This document shows positions 7,499-14,447 of a stretch of DNA of 17,204 nucleotides, piece after piece. Location: assembly GCA_964542225.1 (NCBI GenBank), contig CAZITO010000044.1, forward strand, positions 1-17,204. The letters run 5' to 3'. A program made the position numbers and the translations under genes. The DNA is from Scybalousia_A sp964542225. Lineage in GTDB: Bacteria; Bacteroidota; Bacteroidia; Bacteroidales; P3. Every line of letters starts with the position of its first letter. Position 1 is the stretch's first letter. The notes under the pieces are model-generated. The model saw nothing but the letters and a program-made list of their open reading frames with translations, ran no database searches and was not told where the DNA came from.

Positions 7499-10125
7499 GA
7501 AAAATATTAAATATTATCTTATTAAGTTTTTGTTTAACAACGACTTGTTTTGCTCAAAAGGTGTCGCACAATTTAAAAGACAACCCTATAGACATAAAAA
7601 ATTTTGACAAACGCAACTACTCGCCCGATAAGGATGTCATATATTTTTTGGCAGATGATAAATCTCAAAGCACGGGAAGACTGATAGTAAATATTTCCAC
7701 CCAAGAGCAAGACAATATAACTCTTTCTTGGCAAAACACAACAGCAAACAAAGTCCGTACCCAATGGACAGCACGCTTGCAATACAGGCTGTCCGAACAA
7801 GACGAATGGCAAGATGTGATTGATGAAAACAATAAAAGCATAGTTTTTTATACACAATATAAACGTTACAGACAAAATTTTCAAGATATAAAATTGCCTT
7901 CCTCTTGTGAGAACAAGGATTTTGTACAAATATCTTGGTTGATAGACACTAAGGGCAAAAAAAATCCAAACCCTCAAATTCTATTCAGAAACATATTGAT
8001 TAAGTCAAGTTACGACAAATTTTTTGGCACACCTGCTGAAATAAGAATATTCAGTAAAACAGGAGATTCCCCTGAAGAAGTAGAAAGCATAACATTCAAT
8101 AACATAGGTTACCCTTATTTGTTTGCTGAGCAAAAACGTATTTTTGTAGAAGGGAAAAACATAAGAGACAGCATAACTTTTGACATTATCGGCAAGGGGG
8201 CGTATAATTTTACTCTTTCAAACTACTCTTTATCGGGCAATAAATATATATTTGTTTCCTATACCCCCAAAGCAGAGGGAAAGCATGAGGCAACATTGGA
8301 AATAAATACTCCTAAGTTAAAAGGTGGTGCCATACACATACCTTTAAAAGGCTCTTGTTCCAAACACAAAGATTATGATAAAAATTATATACCATCTGCC
8401 TCAAAATCAAGTAACAATTTTGCCTATCATATACCTGTTTTCTCAAATACGGATTATCAATTTAGTTTTCAAGTAACAGACAACTCCAATTCCAAAATTT
8501 ATATTGAATACAAATGGTTAAGAGATGGGAATGAGTTATTAACCATGCACGATACATTAAAGAATAATAGTTATTGTGTGCCTTTACAAAGTCCGAAAAC
8601 ATCGGATGAAATAGAAATATCCATTTATGGAGAAGAGGAATTTTTGCCTTCAAATGCTTATTTTGGTTATCCTAAAATGAAAACCATGATACGCTCTGGA
8701 CTTTGGTCAGATGATAACAATTGGAAAGACAATAATTCGCCTACAATGGAAGATTTTGTTATGATAGAAAGCGGAATTACTGCCACCGTGGACGAGGACG
8801 TTGCTTGTACAATGTTGTTTTTGGGAGACAGTGCAAATGTGGTTATAGAGAACGAAAAAACTTTTTATGTTGCTTCGGATATTTTTTATAATCAAAAATC
8901 TTTCTTTACCGTCAATCAATATCTTTTACCAAAAAGGTGGAATTATATTTCTTCACCTGTCAATCAAGCTCACGCCGCCATGTTTTCATTGAAAAACGAG
9001 AAAGACAACGAAACTTGGCTTATGCAGTACAATACGGGTATTAAATCCAAATTGGACGACTATTGGAGCGAATATATAACCGACCCTAAATTTGTTCTTG
9101 TACCGGGCAAGGGTTACGCCATTTATACACATGAGCCTTTGAATGTAAAGTATGAGGGTTTGTTGTGTGCATCAAGTGTATCTATCAACCTAAAATCCAC
9201 CCCTGATGACAAGTGGAATATGATAGGCAATCCTTATACGGCACCCCTTAGCAGCAAAAAATTATTTGAAGAATTGGACGGCAAAGTGCAAGGCAATACC
9301 ATTATGCTTTTTGATAGAGAAAACAAAGTTTATAATCCTATTATAGTAGACCCAAAAGAAGAGATAACCATACCATCTTTGGAATCTTTTTTTGTAGAGG
9401 CTTACTCTCATTCTACTAATATTTTATTCAAACGTTCTCAACAATACATACCTCTGACAGGAGAGCAGACCTCATCAAACCAAAATTATTTGAGTCTTTC
9501 TGTTTGCAAAGGCAAAACTTATCAATATGCTCTTTTGGGAATGATAGATGATGCAAAATTTGTTTTTGATGAATATGATTGCCACAAACTTTTTGGCAAT
9601 AGCGAGTCTATGCCTGAAATATATTTTAGAGACGAAAACAATGAAGAGTATTCTGTCAATGTTTTTCCTTCCTATCCTGCAAGTTTTGATGTAGATTTGT
9701 ACATAGGTAAGCCAAATTATGTGGAAATAAATCTTAATAATTTAGCTGTATTGCCGGAGAATATTCTTGTACTTATGGAGGACAAAGAAAGCGGAAAATT
9801 TTACGATTTGTGCGAAAATGCGTCCATAAAAACTCAAATCAATAGCGGAGTAACTTCAAAATATAGGATACACATACTAAAAGCAACAAACACAGAACAG
9901 GCAGAAAATGTTTATATGTGGGCAGATGGACAAAGGTGTTTGATATATTCTGCAAATGAAAATTTAAACAAAGTCAGAATAAAAGATAACTCAGGCAAGG
10001 TAGAAAGCGAAAGAATTTTTACCATAAATGAGGTATTTCAATATGGTTTAAAGAGTGGTAATTATAAAATAGACTTGAATATAAACGAACATTGGATAAA
10101 CAATTTTGATTTGGAGGTAAAATGA
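7486..10125 (+). CDS. Large secreted beta-rich modular protein, possible type IX secretion cargo
   Basis: This 879-residue protein has a signal peptide (cleavage near CFA-Q, residue 23). Residues 30-190 look like a jelly-roll module (LQYRLSEQDEWQDV, then NILIKS). Residues 200-291 look like an Ig/ASH-type module (ESITFNN to IHIPLKGSC). Residues 405-475 carry the GLWSDDNNWKDNNSPTMEDF pattern common in Bacteroidetes surface proteins. Two related segments, WNYISSPV (485) and WNMIGNPYTAPLS (577), follow. The last 70 residues resemble a type A sorting domain: VRIKDNSGK, then LKSGNYKIDL, ending in a short strand. Export to the surface by type IX secretion is inferred from this likeness. No enzymatic motif is seen. 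It overlaps the genes on both sides (13 and 4 bases), so its product probably works with theirs. Confidence 0.62.
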   Translation: MELLGKILNIILLSFCLTTTCFAQKVSHNLKDNPIDIKNFDKRNYSPDKDVIYFLADDKSQSTGRLIVNISTQEQDNITLSWQNTTANKVRTQWTARLQYRLSEQDEWQDVIDENNKSIVFYTQYKRYRQNFQDIKLPSSCENKDFVQISWLIDTKGKKNPNPQILFRNILIKSSYDKFFGTPAEIRIFSKTGDSPEEVESITFNNIGYPYLFAEQKRIFVEGKNIRDSITFDIIGKGAYNFTLSNYSLSGNKYIFVSYTPKAEGKHEATLEINTPKLKGGAIHIPLKGSCSKHKDYDKNYIPSASKSSNNFAYHIPVFSNTDYQFSFQVTDNSNSKIYIEYKWLRDGNELLTMHDTLKNNSYCVPLQSPKTSDEIEISIYGEEEFLPSNAYFGYPKMKTMIRSGLWSDDNNWKDNNSPTMEDFVMIESGITATVDEDVACTMLFLGDSANVVIENEKTFYVASDIFYNQKSFFTVNQYLLPKRWNYISSPVNQAHAAMFSLKNEKDNETWLMQYNTGIKSKLDDYWSEYITDPKFVLVPGKGYAIYTHEPLNVKYEGLLCASSVSINLKSTPDDKWNMIGNPYTAPLSSKKLFEELDGKVQGNTIMLFDRENKVYNPIIVDPKEEITIPSLESFFVEAYSHSTNILFKRSQQYIPLTGEQTSSNQNYLSLSVCKGKTYQYALLGMIDDAKFVFDEYDCHKLFGNSESMPEIYFRDENNEEYSVNVFPSYPASFDVDLYIGKPNYVEINLNNLAVLPENILVLMEDKESGKFYDLCENASIKTQINSGVTSKYRIHILKATNTEQAENVYMWADGQRCLIYSANENLNKVRIKDNSGKVESERIFTINEVFQYGLKSGNYKIDLNINEHWINNFDLEVK

Positions 10126-12479
10126 AAAAAATAATTTTTTGCTCGATAATAGCAAGTTTATTGTTTAACCTTAATGCATTTGGTCAAGACAGTGATGTGG
10201 AAAAATTGCTTGGTAAAGGGGATTATTCAAAAGCAATGGCCTACATAAACAGCACCTATGCCAATGATACAAACAATGCCAATCGTTTTTATGATATGTA
10301 TTTGTATTACATAGATGCCCAAAACCCCGAGGGTGATTCACTCAAGGCTTTGGACTATGCCCAACAATACAACAAAAACAAAGAAAATGGCAAAGATATA
10401 AGCGTAAGCACACTTGCCAAAAATATGCTTACAATGGTGTATAAGAGGCAAGACATAGATATGCTGAACTACTATATAAATATCAGTGATGATTTTCCGC
10501 AACTGCAAAGCGAAGCCGAAAGAGTAAGAGACAGATTGGCTTTTGAAAAAGTGGAAAAATCGGGCAGAATAGAAGAATACGAAAAATTCATTGCCTCTTA
10601 TCCCAATGCCATGCAAATAGACCAAGCACGTTTGTGGCTTAACGAACATTTGATAAATGAAATATTGGAAAGCAATGATATAGACAAGTTAAAAAACTTT
10701 GTTTCCTCCACAACCAATGAGACCTATAAAAAACAAGCCTTAAGAGAAATAGATAAATTGTCTTTCAGACAAGCCTTAAAAGAGAATAGCATTGAGGCTT
10801 ATGAGACTTATATCAGAGAATTTCCTAACGGCGACTACATACAAAGAGCAAAAAGCAACAGAGAAGAGGCTCAACGAGAGAGGTATGTCAATGAAGGGCA
10901 TATTGCTGAAATGATGAGTTTTTTAAGAGAAAACTCCAAAAGTGAAGCAAACTACCAATTGATTTTTGACAAGTTGCGACTAAAAGCCTTTGAACAATAT
11001 TCTTTGCCTGCCATAGTTCTGTTGGATAGTATAGAACATAATGAAAACTACCTGAAATCATTTGCAAAAAGATATATATCGGACTTGTCTTTATCTTCCA
11101 TAGAAAAGTTGGTACAAGCATTTCCCGCTCTTGCCACAGCGGATTACATCATAGAGGCAGAAACAAAAGCAAAAACCATAACCAACCTTTTGAATAAAAA
11201 AAATCTCAGTATGGAAGATTATAAAAAGAACAAATCTCTTTTTATGAATCTTAATGCAAGACAAACGGCAATATTGTTTCGCAAATTTTACGAACTCAAT
11301 GCCATTCAGCCTAAGAATAAAAGCATAAAATTCAACCTTTCCTCCGATGCTAATTTTATAAACTTCAAGCAAGCAGAACAATTGGACTTGAATTTGGTTT
11401 TAACCGATGCACCTGCAAATGAAAATTTCAACAAAGCGGATATTCGTTCATTGGGCTTTGACTTTGAGGTTACGGATGCCTATATTTCTTCAGACAAACA
11501 AGAGTTGGTTTTTTCCATGTCTTCTTTGGATGGTTTTGACAGCAAAGAAGGAGCAGACAATAAGGATATTTATTATTCCCTATATAAAAATGGAAAATGG
11601 CAAAAGCCAACCTTACTCGCCTTTCCACTCAATACAAGATTTAACGAATGCAACCCTGTTTTGTCCGAAGACAAAAAAACACTTTGGTTTTCCTCCAATC
11701 GCGGATTGAATTTTGGAAATTTGGATATTTATGTTTCTCATAGAGAAGATATTAACGATTGGACTGCTTGGTCGGAACCTGTGCTTTTGGGAGAAGACAT
11801 CAACACCATAGACAACGATTATGTAATAGGTGTTAAGAATAATATGCTGATACTTTCTCAAGATGAAAACTTTGCTTTGGAAAATAATATATACTTGGAA
11901 GGAAACACCAATTTAAATTTTATTTCAGGCGAAATAAAAACAAACAATAACGATTTTAGCAATGTATATGTGTGTGTAATGGAAAGCAAAGATTATAATT
12001 GTATTTACAAAACCATTACCAATTCTCGTGGCGGTTTTGCCTTTCTTAAACCACAGACAAATTATGTTCTCTGTGCAAAAAAAAGCGGTTATTATGCTCC
12101 TTTGTCCGAACAGAACAATATAACCTTACACTATATAGACGAGTTGGTAACAAACGGAGAATTGCTTACAATAAAAACCTTATTTAACGAGAAAAAACCG
12201 CTTGAACTCACACCTAAAGGTGAAGAGGACTTAAAACACTTGTCCGATATATTCAAAAGCAAACCTTATATTTTAACAATAGAAGTACATGCCAACAATT
12301 CCTATAAAAAAGAAACTCCTCTGTCTTTGAGCGAAAAACAATCAGATATTATAAAGGAATTTCTAATAAAGCAAGGTATGGAAGAAACTCAAATAATAAC
12401 CAACGGCTTGGGAACAGAAAAAGTTGTGCAAGGTTGGGAAGGAATAGATTGTATTGACATAGGTTTTCTCGGCAAATAA
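10122..12479 (+). CDS. PorE-like envelope protein (TPR, PD40 propeller, regulatory domain, OmpA-like)
   Basis: This 785-residue exported protein has a signal peptide ending near FGQ (residue 22) without a lipobox. Residues 23-265 are helical TPR-like repeats (GDYSKAMAYINSTY; AYETYIREFPNGDYIQRA). Residues 440-595 have PD40 propeller blades (LSEDKKTLWFSSNRG, GNLDIYVS). Residues 600-670 resemble a carboxypeptidase regulatory-like fold (TNSRGGFAFLKP). Residues 681-785 are OmpA-like (LSLSEKQSDIIKEFLIKQGM). The same order of domains is known for PorE of the Porphyromonas type IX secretion system, which links outer membrane to cell wall. In the OmpA part the peptidoglycan-contacting Asp and Arg appear as Asn725 and Gln740. 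The gene overlaps the previous one by 4 bases (ATGA). PorE orthology is not proven, since other OmpA proteins share parts of this plan. Confidence 0.7.
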   Translation: MKKIIFCSIIASLLFNLNAFGQDSDVEKLLGKGDYSKAMAYINSTYANDTNNANRFYDMYLYYIDAQNPEGDSLKALDYAQQYNKNKENGKDISVSTLAKNMLTMVYKRQDIDMLNYYINISDDFPQLQSEAERVRDRLAFEKVEKSGRIEEYEKFIASYPNAMQIDQARLWLNEHLINEILESNDIDKLKNFVSSTTNETYKKQALREIDKLSFRQALKENSIEAYETYIREFPNGDYIQRAKSNREEAQRERYVNEGHIAEMMSFLRENSKSEANYQLIFDKLRLKAFEQYSLPAIVLLDSIEHNENYLKSFAKRYISDLSLSSIEKLVQAFPALATADYIIEAETKAKTITNLLNKKNLSMEDYKKNKSLFMNLNARQTAILFRKFYELNAIQPKNKSIKFNLSSDANFINFKQAEQLDLNLVLTDAPANENFNKADIRSLGFDFEVTDAYISSDKQELVFSMSSLDGFDSKEGADNKDIYYSLYKNGKWQKPTLLAFPLNTRFNECNPVLSEDKKTLWFSSNRGLNFGNLDIYVSHREDINDWTAWSEPVLLGEDINTIDNDYVIGVKNNMLILSQDENFALENNIYLEGNTNLNFISGEIKTNNNDFSNVYVCVMESKDYNCIYKTITNSRGGFAFLKPQTNYVLCAKKSGYYAPLSEQNNITLHYIDELVTNGELLTIKTLFNEKKPLELTPKGEEDLKHLSDIFKSKPYILTIEVHANNSYKKETPLSLSEKQSDIIKEFLIKQGMEETQIITNGLGTEKVVQGWEGIDCIDIGFLGK

Positions 12480-12512
12480 CAGGCACAGCCTGTTTTATAA
12501 GACGCTAAGCGT
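12480..12512. repeat. Dispersed palindromic intergenic repeat, copy 2 (terminator-like)
   Basis: CAGGC-ACA-GCCTG (12480-12492) directly after the stop codon is followed by TTTTATAAG and a second perfect palindrome ACGCT-A-AGCGT (12502-12512). The first hairpin plus its T-run could end transcription of the upstream operon. A decayed further copy (AGCTTGTTTTATAA) starts at 12551. The remaining bases to the convergent gene hold nothing recognisable. Confidence 0.6.
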
Positions 12513-12594
12513 ATGTATCCTATTTTCTATAAAAGACACAATACAAATTTAGCTTGTTTTATAATTTCCTATGCCCATAAAAACCCATAACAAC

Positions 12595-13314
12595 CTATAT
12601 AAATTTAAAAGTCGTATTTGCCAAAGCAAGACTATCCGGTTTGCCTACGTCCATCCATATACTGCCATTATCCAAGAAACAATTTATATCATACTCCTTT
12701 GATAACTCCATATATGCGTCTATTATAGAAAATTTTCCTTCCAGTCTTATTTTATCCAAAATTTCGGGCGAAATTATTTGTATCCCGCTAAAAGCATATT
12801 TATAAAGTTTGGTGTATTTGCGGGTAAATATTTTTTTATTCACAGCCTCTCTGCCACACAAAACATTATTCTCATTAAACAATAAATATCTCTGTGTTTC
12901 TCTTTTTTGAACGCAAAGAGTTACAAGGTGTTGTTTGGCAAAATGACAATCATACAAAGCATTGAAATCAATCGCTGAAAGTATGTCCACATTATGAATA
13001 AGAATATCCTCATTTTTGTCAAACAGTCCTCTTTGCCAAGCCTTTTTCACTCCTCCTCCGGTATCCAACAACTCCTCCCTTTCATCCGAAACAAGTATCT
13101 CGCAACCAAAACTCTTGGAGTTTAAAAAACTTATAATATCTTGTGCAAAATGATGTACATTGACCACAATTCGTTTTATGCCGTAATCAACCATTTTATT
13201 TATAACAATTTCCAAAAGAGTTTTATCCCCTACTTTTACCAAGGCTTTTGGTTTGTTCTCTGTTATTGGCAAAAGTCTCGTCCCCAAGCCTGCCGCAAAT
13301 ATCATCCCTTGCAT
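12595..13314 (-). CDS. Nucleotidyltransferase, MurU-like (sugar-1-phosphate uridylyl/guanylyltransferase)
   Basis: This 239-residue cytoplasmic enzyme has the nucleotidyltransferase signature GLGTRLLP with Lys23 in NKPKAL, the DTGGGV loop at 84-89, the metal-binding Asp110 in HNVDILS, and Asp222 in WMDVGKPDS. FSGIQIISPEIL and GKFSIIDAYMEL match a Bacteroidetes subgroup annotated as MurNAc-1-phosphate uridylyltransferase (MurU). MurU makes UDP-MurNAc in peptidoglycan recycling. The fold also includes heptose-1-phosphate guanylyltransferase (HddC), so substrate is not certain. The anomeric sugar kinase AmgK, often beside murU, is not in the window. The gene is convergent with the PorE-like gene and divergent from cdsA. 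The start follows TACCTTTG by about 20 bases. Confidence 0.78.
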   Translation of the reverse strand: MQGMIFAAGLGTRLLPITENKPKALVKVGDKTLLEIVINKMVDYGIKRIVVNVHHFAQDIISFLNSKSFGCEILVSDEREELLDTGGGVKKAWQRGLFDKNEDILIHNVDILSAIDFNALYDCHFAKQHLVTLCVQKRETQRYLLFNENNVLCGREAVNKKIFTRKYTKLYKYAFSGIQIISPEILDKIRLEGKFSIIDAYMELSKEYDINCFLDNGSIWMDVGKPDSLALANTTFKFI

Positions 13315-13334
13315 AAGTTATCTGTTTTTGTTAG

Positions 13335-13342
13335 CAAAGGTA
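13335..13342 (-). promoter_or_regulatory. -7 box of the MurU-like gene
   Basis: On the minus strand TACCTTTG (13342-13335) is a TAnnTTTG box 20 bases before the start codon at 13314, giving a leader of roughly 15 bases. Its upstream recognition region would fall on the -7 box of the divergent cdsA promoter. Confidence 0.55.
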
Positions 13343-13364
13343 CAAGGTTTTTTCAAAAAAATAT

Positions 13365-13372
13365 TACCTTTG
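13365..13372 (+). promoter_or_regulatory. cdsA -7 box
   Basis: TACCTTTG at 13365-13372 is a TAnnTTTG box about 42 bases before the ATG at 13415. With the divergent box it forms a 9-bp inverted repeat (GCAAAGGTA 13334-13342, TACCTTTGC 13365-13373). Confidence 0.6.
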
Positions 13373-13414
13373 CAAACGTTTAATTTTTTTAACAAGCAAA
13401 ACACAAAATTTATT

Positions 13415-14239
13415 ATGTCCAATCTGATTACAAGAGCTATAACGGGAAGTATTTATGTATTAAGTGTAATTGCAGCCATATTTATTCACCCAATGGTTTG
13501 TATGGCTTATTTTTTCGTTGTTGCCGTTATAGGTTTAAATGAATTTTATTTCAACGCAAAGAAAACAAGTATAAAACCAAATATTATTTTGGGAAATATA
13601 TTGGGAATAATATCCTATTGTATAATTATTTTGTGTTCTTTCTGTGAGGAAAATCTTTCATCCATTCTTTACAGTTGTTTGATAATTGTTTGTTTGGCTA
13701 TATTTATAGGAGAATTGTACAGCAAAACAAAACAACCTTTTACCAATATTGCCTACACTTTTTTGGGCTGTCTTTATGTTGTTGTGCCTCTTGCTCTTAC
13801 TTCTTTGATAATAAACATTAAGGGAGATTTTTCTCCAATGATTTTGATGTCGGTTTTTATTTTTGCCTGGTGCAATGATACTTTTGCTTATCTGACAGGA
13901 AGACAATTTGGAAAACACAAATTATTTGAACGCATTTCTCCCAAAAAGACTTGGGAAGGAAGCATCGGAGGTTTTGTTTCCGTGATAATTGCAGCAATAA
14001 TTATTTCTTTGTGCAACAATAGTTTGCAAGTTTATGATTACATAATAATAGCCGTACTTACAAGCATAATAGGAACTTGGGGCGATTTGACGGAATCCAT
14101 GTTTAAACGTCAGATAGGAGTAAAAGATTCCGGCAAACTTCTGCCCGGACACGGTGGTATATTGGACAGATTTGATATTCTTTTATTGGCCATTCCAGTG
14201 GTATATGCTTATTTGAAAATAAGATTTGGAATTTATTGA
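13415..14239 (+). CDS. cdsA: Phosphatidate cytidylyltransferase (CDP-diglyceride synthase)
   Basis: This inner-membrane enzyme makes CDP-diacylglycerol from phosphatidate and CTP, the branch point of phospholipid synthesis. The 274-residue protein is almost entirely hydrophobic helices (about eight), with conserved loops SPKKTWEGSIGG and WGDLTESMFKR. The C-terminal family signature runs from Ser228 to Asp254 (S-x-F-K-R-x4-K-D, then PGHGGILDRFD) and includes the metal-binding aspartates. The open frame extends upstream to 13253, but that part covers the promoter and the neighbouring gene on the other strand. The ATG at 13415, after the -7 box, gives MSNLITRAITG, the usual family N-terminus. 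Divergent from the MurU-like gene. Confidence 0.93.
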   Translation: MSNLITRAITGSIYVLSVIAAIFIHPMVCMAYFFVVAVIGLNEFYFNAKKTSIKPNIILGNILGIISYCIIILCSFCEENLSSILYSCLIIVCLAIFIGELYSKTKQPFTNIAYTFLGCLYVVVPLALTSLIINIKGDFSPMILMSVFIFAWCNDTFAYLTGRQFGKHKLFERISPKKTWEGSIGGFVSVIIAAIIISLCNNSLQVYDYIIIAVLTSIIGTWGDLTESMFKRQIGVKDSGKLLPGHGGILDRFDILLLAIPVVYAYLKIRFGIY

Positions 14240-14284
14240 TATTTTATAGATTCACATAGGTTATAAGTTTCTTTCCAAAAATAA

Positions 14285-14302
14285 ACAGCCTGCGCTTGCT
14301 GT
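14285..14302. repeat. Dispersed palindromic intergenic repeat, copy 3
   Basis: ACAGC (14285-14289) and GCTGT (14298-14302) pair across an 8-base loop. The segment between this copy and 14370 holds further fragments of similar composition but no clear structure. Confidence 0.4.
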
Positions 14303-14369
14303 ATTGAATAGGAAAACAGTGAGGCTTTATTTGAAGAGTTGCCTTGCTTATGCTTTGCTCATATAAAAA

Positions 14370-14382
14370 CAGCCTGTGGCTG
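14370..14382. repeat. Dispersed palindromic intergenic repeat, copy 4
   Basis: CAGCC-TGT-GGCTG is a perfect 5-3-5 palindrome, related in sequence to the CAGGC/GCCTG stems elsewhere in the window. It lies 23 bases upstream of the parC -7 box, so it occupies the -33 region. Confidence 0.5.
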
Positions 14383-14404
14383 CGGGTCATAATATTTTTT
14401 TTTG

Positions 14405-14412
14405 TACCTTTG
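14405..14412 (+). promoter_or_regulatory. parC -7 box
   Basis: TACCTTTG at 14405-14412 fits the TAnnTTTG box. Transcription would start near 14418, about 30 bases before the ATG at 14448. No clear -33 box is seen, and that position is taken by the palindromic repeat. Confidence 0.6.
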
Positions 14413-14447
14413 CAAGAGTTTTTTATTTGTAGTAAGACAAGAGAGTG

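Noticed and set aside
13253..13414. Upstream extension of the cdsA frame
   Set aside because: It overlaps the oppositely oriented MurU-like gene and both promoters; the extra residues do not belong to the family.
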